Assembly (NCBI GenBank): GCA_964638895.1
Contig: CAZWYY010000011.1
Coordinates: 1-64,000, forward strand
From: JAFGGG01 sp964638895
GTDB taxonomy: Bacteria; Spirochaetota; Spirochaetia; SZUA-6; RPPD01
Length of the DNA stretch: 64,000 bases
Reading direction: 5' to 3'
In this document: in pieces, positions 44,863-52,573 of the stretch
Position numbering within the stretch: position 1 is the first letter of the stretch
How the letters are laid out: each line of letters starts with the position of its first letter
Program-made: the position numbers and the translations under genes
The notes under the pieces: model-generated
Told to the model about the DNA's origin: nothing
What the model saw: only the letters and a program-made list of their open reading frames with translations
The model's database searches: none

Positions 44863-45561
44863 TTAATCCACAAATACGTTAACGGGTGCTATTTCCTTGG
44901 CAATATAATCCGATTTTACCAGCAGCACCTGGGGGATGATATCCTCCATTTTTTTACGCTTGTCAAAGAAGAAGGTCCTGATACTGTTAGCCTGGCGGGA
45001 CATCTGTTCCTTATCGGCGTTATCCGAGGTGCCCTCCAAAGAACCCAGGCGGTCCAAGATATTCAGCACACAACGGTTGTTCTTATCCTCCTGTCCCAGC
45101 TCCTTGTTCAGATGCTTTCCCAGGTTGTTGATATCATTGATGCTGGCCGCATAAATGCTATAACCATCCTTGGGTGAACTGTAAGCGGCCTGCAAAACGC
45201 CCAGGATAATGGCCAGTGTCTGCGGGTATATTCCTCCCGGATGCCATTTTGTAAGCAGTTTATAGGCCTCGAAGATAAGGTAGTTGTTGGGCTGAATTTT
45301 GCTTAACAACAGGAAGGGGTTTTTGTCACGCAGCAAAGCGTCGATGACCCAGTGGTTTTCCACCTCCAGCAGCTTCAAAAACAGCGGGTAATTATCGTTT
45401 GTCAGACCGGAAAGACTTAAAAATCTTGCATAGGAAATCGCCGACTCCACCGACTCCACGGTTCTGCAGCCGATAATATTCTCCAGGATCGAGATCTCAA
45501 CGTCACCAATCGACTCCTTTGACCATGTCTGCTCATCCCACATTTCTTTTTGCTTATCCAT
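44863..45561 (-). CDS. Unrecognised helical protein, tandem family member 3
   Basis: The 232-residue paralogue has ARFLSLSGL, NYPLFLKLLEV, NHWVIDALLR, IQPNNYLI, IYPQTLAIILGVLQ, DGYSIYA, NDINNLGKHL, NRCVLNILDRLGSL and RTFFFDKRKKMEDIIPQVLL. AAGGAGG precedes the ATG at 45561. The 109-base gap to the upstream HipA-like gene is extremely AT-rich and likely holds a promoter for members 3-2-1, although no single pair of boxes stands out. Function unknown; see member 1 for the family description. Confidence 0.8.
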   Translation of the reverse strand: MDKQKEMWDEQTWSKESIGDVEISILENIIGCRTVESVESAISYARFLSLSGLTNDNYPLFLKLLEVENHWVIDALLRDKNPFLLLSKIQPNNYLIFEAYKLLTKWHPGGIYPQTLAIILGVLQAAYSSPKDGYSIYAASINDINNLGKHLNKELGQEDKNNRCVLNILDRLGSLEGTSDNADKEQMSRQANSIRTFFFDKRKKMEDIIPQVLLVKSDYIAKEIAPVNVFVD

Positions 45562-45670
45562 TTTTGCCTCCTTATAGGGTTAGCATATAATAATTAATAT
45601 TCTTAATATATAGTATTGTTAATATGACTATATTTTGCAAATTTTTCTAAAAAAAAATAAAAACCGCGGG

Positions 45671-46597
45671 TCATATCTTTCGCTTGTAAAAATCCACGAA
45701 TGTCTTGCCCAAACCGGAATAGTCTCGCGGCTTCTCCTGTGATCGGCGTTCACTTTTGTCCTTAAACCATTTGTTAAAATAATCGCTTATATACCGGCTG
45801 CGTTTTTGCAGGTTGGAAGCCACCACCTGCGCCTTTGATGAGGCGTCGTCCATGTGCCCGCGGAAAATAATAAACGCCAGGTCCTGCAGATGTTTTTGGG
45901 TCAGCTCCCGCATCAGTTCCAGGCGCTGGCTGAAGTCATCAATGGTATAACACTCGAAATTGGAGGGTTTGAGCAGGGTGAGGAAGCGGGTTTTCTCCTC
46001 CCTGTGCCAGCCGAACTCGTCATCCTTGCCCGTAATCTTCATATTTTGCGCGTACAGGTCCGTATGATTGTAGTCAATGGCCACGATCAGCGCCTCCTGC
46101 GCCGAGTTATGAATTATCAGGTAGTTGTTGGGATTGCGGTCCTCATCGAACATCAGCCAGCGATTGATAAGGTCATTGGCAAGCTCCCTGCGCAGCGGCT
46201 CCTCCAGATAATTATAGCCGCTGATCTGCGTGGCTTTCTTAATAACCTTGGACGCCCGATAATAATCCCCGTCCAGTTTGATGAGCAGGGTGGGCGCGGA
46301 AAGTGTCTGCAGGTTCAGATCGATGAAAAAGGCAAGCTGCCCGAGCAGGCTGATAAACACCTCCTCATCCGCGACCTTTTTTATGATCCACCGGCTTTCC
46401 TCATTATCCACCGCCCCCTTGTACTCCCGAAGCTGGGCGTTGAAGGGCACAATCCGCTTGTCATCACTCATGGTAAACCGCAATCTATTAAATTTATCTA
46501 AAAGCGCCTGATCGTCATACTCAAGGTAAAAGTCCTTGATGAGGGCGGTATCCTTAACCTTGGCAATCAGGGTCGTATTTGCCTTATGTTCAGACAT
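45671..46597 (-). CDS. HipA/PI3K-like kinase-fold protein
   Basis: The 308-residue protein has WIIKKV (candidate ATP-binding Lys) and FISLLGQLAFFIDL in its first half. A catalytic-looking block, INRWLMFDEDRNPNNYLI, is followed 20 residues later by VAIDYNHTDLY. This D-x-R-N-x-x-N ... I-D pattern is that of HipA-type and phosphatidylinositol-kinase-like phosphotransferases. The C-terminal 50 residues are basic (KWFKDKSERRSQEKPRDY). Assignment is by motif only. The ATG at 46597 overlaps the stop of the phosphoesterase gene by eight bases, so the two are translated together. A longer frame upstream is unrelated sequence in the other gene. Confidence 0.6.
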   Translation of the reverse strand: MSEHKANTTLIAKVKDTALIKDFYLEYDDQALLDKFNRLRFTMSDDKRIVPFNAQLREYKGAVDNEESRWIIKKVADEEVFISLLGQLAFFIDLNLQTLSAPTLLIKLDGDYYRASKVIKKATQISGYNYLEEPLRRELANDLINRWLMFDEDRNPNNYLIIHNSAQEALIVAIDYNHTDLYAQNMKITGKDDEFGWHREEKTRFLTLLKPSNFECYTIDDFSQRLELMRELTQKHLQDLAFIIFRGHMDDASSKAQVVASNLQKRSRYISDYFNKWFKDKSERRSQEKPRDYSGLGKTFVDFYKRKI

Positions 46598-47498
46598 AAA
46601 GCGCCTCTTTACTGTGTTCGCGCGCAAAATACACTTCCAGTTTGTCGCCGATGACAAAATAGGGGGCGGGGGTGTTCGTTCCGGAATACAGGATATGATG
46701 GTTGGCGATTCCCAACACATTCAGCCATATTCCCGATGTGTCCCCGGTATTCCACAGTGGGTTGTGCCCCACGATAAACAGGCTGTCGGCGGGCATGCCC
46801 AGTTTTTGCAGCATGTCACGGATATCACTCTCCGCGTACTCACGGTTGCTCGGCGTGCCCCTGAACTCATTAATCCTGTTCCACGTCAGCTGGTAGTACC
46901 GGTCGGGATAATCACGTATATTGATAAGCTCCTCCCGGGTAATTCCTCCCCGCACCGGCCCGGCGTGGGTGATTACGTATTTGTCCGAAATAACGGCCAA
47001 CGGCAGGTTTTCAAAAAAATACTCCACCTCTTTCACGTACGACGCGCCCCTTGCTTTCAGCAGGTAGTTTTTAAACTCCAGACCCTGGGCAATACCGCTT
47101 TTAACCAGGCGTTCATCAAAGGAATCATGGTTGCCCCGCAGGTAGATGATGCGCTGGGGAAAGCGCAAAAAAAGCTCAAAAATGTACTCCAGTATGATAA
47201 GCGAGCTTTCCATTTCCTTGAACTGTCCTATTTGATCGTTATGCACGGCGTCGCCCAGGATCACAAACACATAACCCCGGCTTTTCAAGCGCTTCTGGTT
47301 GCCGTTATGGTTGATTATTTTTTTCAGATTTTCATGGTTGGAGTGCAGATCACCGATCACGATCGCCTGGACCGAGGGGGGTACCTCAACCAGTCCTCCG
47401 GGCATCTTGTGCCTGTTGCGCGGCCTGTGCCTGGTGCGCGCGATTATGGCGTTCACATTGCGAACGTCGGCCGTCTTCAAAGTATTTCCTCTTGCCAT
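46590..47498 (-). CDS. PPP-family metallophosphoesterase (Ser/Thr phosphatase-like)
   Basis: The 302-residue protein carries the metallophosphoesterase motifs in order: GDLHSNHENL (about 49), LGDAVHND (about 81), RGNHDSFDE (about 120), VITHAGP (about 172) and FIVGHNPLW (about 240). Spacing resembles PPP Ser/Thr phosphatases and bis(5'-nucleosyl)-tetraphosphatases. It begins with a basic tail (RTRHRPRNRHK). It lies 72 bases downstream of paralogue 4 and overlaps the kinase-fold gene, making a kinase/phosphatase couple. Substrates may be the neighbouring helical proteins or the pseudokinase, which is inference. No ribosome site is clear before the ATG. Confidence 0.8.
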   Translation of the reverse strand: MARGNTLKTADVRNVNAIIARTRHRPRNRHKMPGGLVEVPPSVQAIVIGDLHSNHENLKKIINHNGNQKRLKSRGYVFVILGDAVHNDQIGQFKEMESSLIILEYIFELFLRFPQRIIYLRGNHDSFDERLVKSGIAQGLEFKNYLLKARGASYVKEVEYFFENLPLAVISDKYVITHAGPVRGGITREELINIRDYPDRYYQLTWNRINEFRGTPSNREYAESDIRDMLQKLGMPADSLFIVGHNPLWNTGDTSGIWLNVLGIANHHILYSGTNTPAPYFVIGDKLEVYFAREHSKEALYV

Positions 47499-47570
47499 AT
47501 ATATAATAATATGAATACTTTTTCACTCTTGTCAAATTAATTATACCCGGGGGGAAAGCGGCTGTTTGCT

Positions 47571-48278
47571 TCAGGCGCCGTTTTGTTTCAGGTATTTTCG
47601 GTAGTTTTCCGGGGGATTTATTTCATAAAGCTCGCGCTTTACCGGCACCAGTAAAACCTGGGGAATGATGTCCAGCAGTTTTTTCCTGTTGTCGAAAAAG
47701 GCGATGCGAATATAGAAGGCGTGCTTGGCCAGAACGCTCTTGGTTATATTCTGCCTGTATTCCCCCAGCCGGGTGATCTTGTCCAGTACATTGAGGATCA
47801 GGCGATTGTTGCCCTCATCCTGGTCCCGGGATTCATCCAGGTACTTGCCGATGTTGTTCAGATCGTTTATTTTGAGCCTGTATATTTTATAACCGTCGTC
47901 CGCTTCATAGTAGGCGTATTCCAGAACCGCAAGCAACGCATCCAGCACTTTATGATATATCTGCTTGGGGTGCCAGAACGAAAGGATTAAAAAGGCCTTT
48001 TTAATTAAAAACTGATTGGGCTGGATGTTGGAAAACAGAAGCCGGGGATCGCGTTTGGCGATAAGGGCGTCCACAACCCACTTATTATTGGTTTCCAGCA
48101 GTTTTAGAAAAAGCGGGTAATTCTGCTGGGTGATTCCTACATAATTCAGGTAACGGGCGAATCCCACGCAGGATTCAACCTGTACCGCGGTCTGGCAGGA
48201 AAAAATGCCGCTGATGATGATGTTCTTATTCTGGGTGAAAAGGATTTCCTCTTCCTGGTATTGGAATTTTCTTCTCAT
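47571..48278 (-). CDS. Unrecognised helical protein, family member 4 (separated copy)
   Basis: The 235-residue protein shows ARYLNYVGI, NYPLFLKLLE, NKWVVDALIA, IQPNQFLI, IYHKVLDALLAVLEYAYY, DGYKIYR, NDLNNIGKYL, NRLILNVLDKITRL and RIAFFDNRKKLLDIIPQVLL, so it is clearly homologous to members 1-3. It is the first gene of the minus-strand cluster and is divergent from the pseudokinase gene, separated by about 130 bases. ATG at 48278 is preferred to TTG at 48284. Its N-terminus (RRKFQYQEEEILFTQ) differs from the acidic starts of the others. Confidence 0.8.
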   Translation of the reverse strand: MRRKFQYQEEEILFTQNKNIIISGIFSCQTAVQVESCVGFARYLNYVGITQQNYPLFLKLLETNNKWVVDALIAKRDPRLLFSNIQPNQFLIKKAFLILSFWHPKQIYHKVLDALLAVLEYAYYEADDGYKIYRLKINDLNNIGKYLDESRDQDEGNNRLILNVLDKITRLGEYRQNITKSVLAKHAFYIRIAFFDNRKKLLDIIPQVLLVPVKRELYEINPPENYRKYLKQNGA

Positions 48279-48392
48279 AGCCAACTTAATATCTTGTTTC
48301 TTTTACGGCACATTTTGCCTTATGCTAACATTATCGGAAGCATTTAAAATCAATAAACGTACTTTTTTTTACAACACGGAGAGAATAAAATT

Positions 48393-48401
48393 TGTTATAA
48401 T
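48393..48401 (+). promoter_or_regulatory. Extended -10 promoter giving a leaderless pseudokinase transcript
   Basis: TGTTATAAT (48393-48401) is a perfect extended -10 element; no good -35 box is present at 17-18 bases. The ATG at 48412 is only ten bases further, so transcription would start at or just before the start codon. No ribosome site precedes this ATG. Confidence 0.55.
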
Positions 48402-48411
48402 GTAAACAATC

Positions 48412-50030
48412 ATGAACCTGACAGGGAAAATTATAAACAGCTGTTACTTCGTAAAGGAGAAACTGGGCGAGGGAACCTACACCGTCAACTGGTACGCGAA
48501 ATCCATTTTTTCCGATTTCCACGTTGTATTGAAATTCTTAAAAGACGCCAACCCGGCCTACGATGCCGGGGCGCTTGCGAGGCTTAAAGCTGAAGTTTAT
48601 AAAACCTTCAACACCTATCACGCGGCCATAGAAAAAATTCTGGAGGTTGATGAATACGAAAACCATACCTATATTGCCGCCGAGCGGATTAATGGCGTGA
48701 TGCTTGAGGAGTACGGTCAAAAAAAAGCCGACCTCCCGCTTGAGGACGCGGTATACATAGCGATCAAGATCTGCCAGGCCCTGGAGTACCTGCACGCGCG
48801 GGATATCGTGCATAAAAACTTGAACCCCTCCGATATTTGGCTCATTACCCACCTGGATCAGATCCAGTCGATTAAAATCTCGGATTTCGCCTTTTTGGAG
48901 TTCGAGGAGCTGACGCATAAAAAAAACAGAGCGAACATGGATTGGTGCATGGCCCCGGAGGTTGTGCTGCGCGACAGGGAAAAAATCAACCGCACAAGCG
49001 ATATTTTTTCGGCGGGCTGTCTTTTATACCGGCTCCTTACACAAACCGTCCCTCATGGCGCCGGCGCCAAACTCCCTGCACCCCCGTCCGCCTTGAATGA
49101 AAAAATACCTCCGTTCCTGGATTTTATCGTGTTGAAGGCCCTCCACCCCCGGCAGGACAAGCGTTACCCCGACGCGGGGATGATGTGCGGGGACCTCATT
49201 CGCTTTAATACCCAGGGAGCGGCGGCCTTACCTGAGGAAAANNNNNNNNNNACATAGAGCCCGGGCGGCCTGCGCCGGATGAGGTATACGCAGCGGATGA
49301 AGCATCCTCGCCGACGCCGCAAAGCGCAGACCGTGACGAATCAGCGGCGGAAGAAGAAACAAAGGCGCATCGTAAAAGGAAAAAACCCGGCCGGGAAATA
49401 CAAACCGGGCGGGCCACACGCGCGCTTAAGCCCGAAGACTATGCTTTTTTTAAGAAGGTGTTAAAGGGCGGGAAATCGGACTTGGAATATCTAAAAAAGC
49501 AGTTCTACCGCCTGGTAAATTATCACGGGAACATATTGATCCTTGAAAACCTGACACACGAATATCTTCAGCTTTTGGAGTATTTTAAAGATTTTCTGGC
49601 TTACAACAACAGTATCATGCTGAACTTCGACTGCCTGTCACGCAGGGATGACAACTCACTTTATTTCTTTATGCTGGCGGCCTATTTAAAGTACCTGGCC
49701 GAACACAACGTACGCCCAAAAAAAATAAAAAAAATCGTACAGAAAAAATTCCCGGCCGAAACAGCCAAACTTATCCTGTTCGCTCCGGAGTTACGAAGCC
49801 TGTTTGGTAACACAACGATCAAACCGCGGTTTACGGCCGCACGTCAAAACCGCCCCTCCCCTGCGGCGGAGTTCATCGAGCTTCTTCGGGATTTCTGCAC
49901 TAGGAAAAATTCCATGGCCCTGGTGTTAAGGAATATACAACACATCGACGAGATGAGCAAAAAACTTCTTTTTTATACCGACCGCCATCTTAATTCCTTA
50001 CCCGTACTCATCCTGGGTATTCTCTCTTAA
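48412..50030 (+). CDS. Pseudokinase fused to a degenerate AAA/STAND module (split by an assembly gap)
   Basis: Residues 1-265 form a Ser/Thr kinase-like domain: glycine loop LGEGTYTVNWYAKS and Lys in VVLKFL. The catalytic loop is IVHKNLNPSDIW (Asn for the catalytic Asp, Asn for Lys) and DFA replaces DFG, so it is probably inactive. An acidic/basic linker follows. After the ten-N gap (49242-49251) a second frame stays open from the gap to 50030. Its end, ALVLRNIQHIDEMSKKLLFY...PVLILGILS, aligns with LCIFLDDLQWADKASIHIL...FIFIGSF in the hybrid kinase. There the Walker B aspartates are lost, and ILILENLTHEYL stands where a Walker A loop belongs. It therefore copies the kinase-AAA front of such hybrids with both active sites dead. 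The frame change across the gap reflects the arbitrary N number. It is divergent from the paralogue cluster. Confidence 0.75.
49242..49251. other. Assembly gap (10 N)
   Basis: Ten ambiguous bases in the linker of the pseudokinase gene. Frames on both sides are open into the gap but out of register, so the true length is unknown and not 10. Confidence 0.9.
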
Positions 50031-50072
50031 AGAGGTCCCCCGGGATAGGCGGATAAAGAAAGGATACCGGCT

Positions 50073-50444
50073 GTGGGCATATCTTATGAACTCAGGTTCC
50101 TCATCGCGCTCGCGCAGACACTGGTCATCGAGACTGGCCTTTTGCTTTTCATGTCCAAGGTGTGGCCTTTTAAAGACAGGTTCCGCGCCGTGCGCGCCCC
50201 GGTTATTCTTATCACGGGGATCATCGCCTCCCTGCTTACCCTGCCCTATGTATGGTTTGTTTTTCGTTTTTATTTCAGGGAGCGCCTTGCCTACCTGGCG
50301 GTAAGCGAGGGGTTCGCCTTACTGGCCGAGGCGTTCATCTATTGGTTTGTACTGCGGGTCGATTTCGGCCGGGGCCTGTTACTCTCCCTGGTCTGCAATG
50401 CGGCCTCGTTTTTCTCCTCTTACCTGGTTGCGCTTGTTCTGTAG
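50073..50444 (+). CDS. Small integral membrane protein of unknown function
   Basis: The 123-residue protein has four strongly hydrophobic helices (FLIALAQTLVIETGLLLFM; APVILITGIIASLLTLPYVWFVF; YLAVSEGFALLAEAFIYWFVL; GLLLSLVCNAASFFSSYLVALVL) joined by short charged loops. It starts at GTG 50073 with AAAGGA eight bases upstream, 42 bases after the pseudokinase gene, and so may be its operon partner and membrane anchor; this is inference. Its last 66 bases overlap the convergent MFS gene. I do not recognise the family. Confidence 0.65.
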   Translation: MGISYELRFLIALAQTLVIETGLLLFMSKVWPFKDRFRAVRAPVILITGIIASLLTLPYVWFVFRFYFRERLAYLAVSEGFALLAEAFIYWFVLRVDFGRGLLLSLVCNAASFFSSYLVALVL

Positions 50445-51524
50445 CAGCCATAAACCCATAAACACGATTACAGCCGTAAGGATAATCGTAACAAACTGCG
50501 CCGCGGGATTATGGAACGCGTATTTAAGGGGGAAATACGCCACAAGCCCGCCCATGAATAGGGCCAGGCAGTTCAGGCCGAAGGCAAGTCCGGGAAGCCG
50601 TGGAATGATGCCGGCCGTGGCCGTCAGGGTCACGGGCATGGTCATCTGGAAAACCAGCAGCCCGGCCACGGCGACAACCGCGTTCCCGGAGTTAAAAGCG
50701 ATAAGAGGAGCCGAAACAAGCAGAGCCGCCACCGACACCTTGAGCCAGCCGAGCCTGTCGGAAACAAAACCGCCCAGTCCCTTGCCCAGGACCGCGGCCC
50801 CGGCCAGGACAAACCCCAAGACCACGGTCTTGTGCAGCGTATACCCCCCTGTGGCACCGATCAGCGCCCTTGATAAAATGGAGATAAAAAATAACGCCAG
50901 GGCCGCGGCGGGGAGTTTGAACCTCAGGGCAATCTGTTTGTTTCGGCCGTAAGTGGGCGGGTATTTCATGACCAACAACACGCAGGCCGAGACCAAAAGC
51001 AAAACGCCGAACAGGTACGGCGGAAACAAGCCGCTTTTCCCCAAAAACACCCCGACCCCCAAACCCAAGGCCCCGGGGGCCACGAATATGCCGGGCGCCA
51101 GGGCGCGCCCCGGGGTCACGAAAAGATTGATCACTCCTCCGCCGATATGAAAAAGCGCGTTGCCGGTTCCCACCAGGATCACGGCCACAAGCGGCGCGGG
51201 CATATACAGGAAAAAGGCTGATATGATAAAGAAGATTCCTAGAAGCGCGGTCAGGCGCGGTGCTTTCATCCAGTCTGTGAGCAGGCCGAAGACCGGCTGC
51301 AGGGCAAAGGCCAGAAAATTGTACAGTAGAATCAAAAAGTATGTATGTTCCGGATCGAACCCATGCCCGCCGATCACGGTAAAGAGCAGGCCCACGGTGG
51401 ACGCGTCCACAACAGCGTGCACGATACCATATCCGACGGGAACAACCAACAGGGGCGGGCGGATGGTGTCTTTTAATCTAATGCTTGATATTGCGCCGGA
51501 TTTTACCTGGTTCTTCAATACCAT
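50379..51524 (-). CDS. Major facilitator superfamily transporter
   Basis: The product (about 381 residues) is a 12-helix MFS protein. Segments such as YGIVHAVVDASTVGLLF, FALQPVFGLLTDWMKAPR (loop 2-3 signature), VGTGNALFHIGGGVINLF and LGKGLGGFVSDRLGWLK (second-half signature) are typical. The NALFHIGGG motif resembles fosmidomycin-resistance or nitrate/nitrite-type MFS members; the substrate is unknown. The start is uncertain: ATG at 51524 overlaps the discoidin gene by ten bases, and longer versions run back into that gene. It ends a tightly packed minus-strand cluster with the discoidin, kinase and binding-protein genes. Confidence 0.82.
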   Translation of the reverse strand: MVLKNQVKSGAISSIRLKDTIRPPLLVVPVGYGIVHAVVDASTVGLLFTVIGGHGFDPEHTYFLILLYNFLAFALQPVFGLLTDWMKAPRLTALLGIFFIISAFFLYMPAPLVAVILVGTGNALFHIGGGVINLFVTPGRALAPGIFVAPGALGLGVGVFLGKSGLFPPYLFGVLLLVSACVLLVMKYPPTYGRNKQIALRFKLPAAALALFFISILSRALIGATGGYTLHKTVVLGFVLAGAAVLGKGLGGFVSDRLGWLKVSVAALLVSAPLIAFNSGNAVVAVAGLLVFQMTMPVTLTATAGIIPRLPGLAFGLNCLALFMGGLVAYFPLKYAFHNPAAQFVTIILTAVIVFMGLWLLQNKRNQVRGEKRGRIADQGE

Positions 51525-52573
51525 CCTTCCAATTTGGAGATATCGATTTTTATGCCGGAAGTATCTATTATCAGGTATTCTCCGTTGAAAAAAAACTGTA
51601 CCTCGGCCAAGGGCGTGTCGTCCCAATCGCTTGTTGGGTAAACATCCTTGATGATAAAGCGCGCACGGGTAAAGGTGCGCGGCGTGTTCAGCACCAGATC
51701 CTGGGCCTGCATACTGTCCTTGAAATCCGCGGTCAGGCTGAAGTCATCCAGCAGTATCTGCATGCTCTTGATTCTGTTGTTCCTGCGGAAATATCTGGAC
51801 TGGAACCAACCGGGCATAATCCTGATTGTATCAACGGTAACGGGTTGTTCCAGGCGGATCTCAACCCAGGCGCCGATCCCCGCCCCCGCGGCATTTTCCG
51901 ACCAACCGGTTTCCGGATCGCCGTCGAACGCCTGCAGCGGATGGTACCTATCCGCGAACACATCGCTCTTTAGACAACCGGAGGATGTAATATCAGCCGC
52001 CTTGGCGCTCAGGCACGAAACCATTATCCGCTTGTTGCCGGAGAGTTCGTTTATCACATCCTCACCCATCTTAGGGGTGGCGGTTATTTTTTCAACCTCC
52101 AAAAACACCCTGGCACAGGGATCTCCCCCCGCACAGGTGACAACCCGGGAAACTCTATAGGTTATCTCCTTATGATAGTATATTACCTCATACTCGGGCC
52201 AGTAATCATGAGAGGGCTGGCTTATTTCCGTTTTAGAAAGCGCGCCCGTAGCAAGCAGATCCTTGATATTAATGTTTTTCAAACCTTCCTGTTCCACATA
52301 TGATCGGCGCAGGGCAACGACGGACAGGAGGGTATTGTATGCGGAATACTTCTCAAGCGGCACATTGTCCTTTATTTCATACAACCTGTATCCCCGGGGA
52401 TCGTTGATATCCGATCCCGCCTCATAGGCCAGTATCATAAGTTCCGGCAGCTTGCTGCAGTTGGATATTTTTATTACCCGGTCTACGGGGATAACATCAA
52501 TCGGCGCGGCGTCCGCGGACAGCCGGACAACCGCCAGGGCCAGATTAATTAAAACAATACATGCCTTTTTCAA
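51515..52573 (-). CDS. Exported discoidin (F5/8 type C-like) domain protein
   Basis: The 352-residue protein has a signal peptide (ACIVLINLALAVVRLSADA). A domain of about 190 residues with paired Cys (TCAGGDPC, SC, GC) follows, then a discoidin/NedA-like carbohydrate-binding domain: YHPLQAFDGDPETGWSENA, GAWVEIRLEQPVTVDTIRIMPGW and TRARFIIKDVYP. Such domains bind sugars or lipids outside the cell. Its start overlaps the stop of the histidine kinase gene by four bases, an unusual pairing that suggests a sensing function. The ligand is unknown. Confidence 0.78.
   Translation of the reverse strand: MKKACIVLINLALAVVRLSADAAPIDVIPVDRVIKISNCSKLPELMILAYEAGSDINDPRGYRLYEIKDNVPLEKYSAYNTLLSVVALRRSYVEQEGLKNINIKDLLATGALSKTEISQPSHDYWPEYEVIYYHKEITYRVSRVVTCAGGDPCARVFLEVEKITATPKMGEDVINELSGNKRIMVSCLSAKAADITSSGCLKSDVFADRYHPLQAFDGDPETGWSENAAGAGIGAWVEIRLEQPVTVDTIRIMPGWFQSRYFRRNNRIKSMQILLDDFSLTADFKDSMQAQDLVLNTPRTFTRARFIIKDVYPTSDWDDTPLAEVQFFFNGEYLIIDTSGIKIDISKLEGWY

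Noticed and set aside
46536..47540. 334-codon plus-strand frame
   Set aside because: Antisense to the phosphoesterase gene with conserved GDLH, GNHD and GHNP motifs; composition is that of a shadow frame.
49458..50030. A separate 190-codon gene after the second N gap
   Set aside because: The frame is open upstream to the gap and encodes a linker and AAA-like segment that continues the kinase-AAA architecture; the GTG at 49458 is not a real start.
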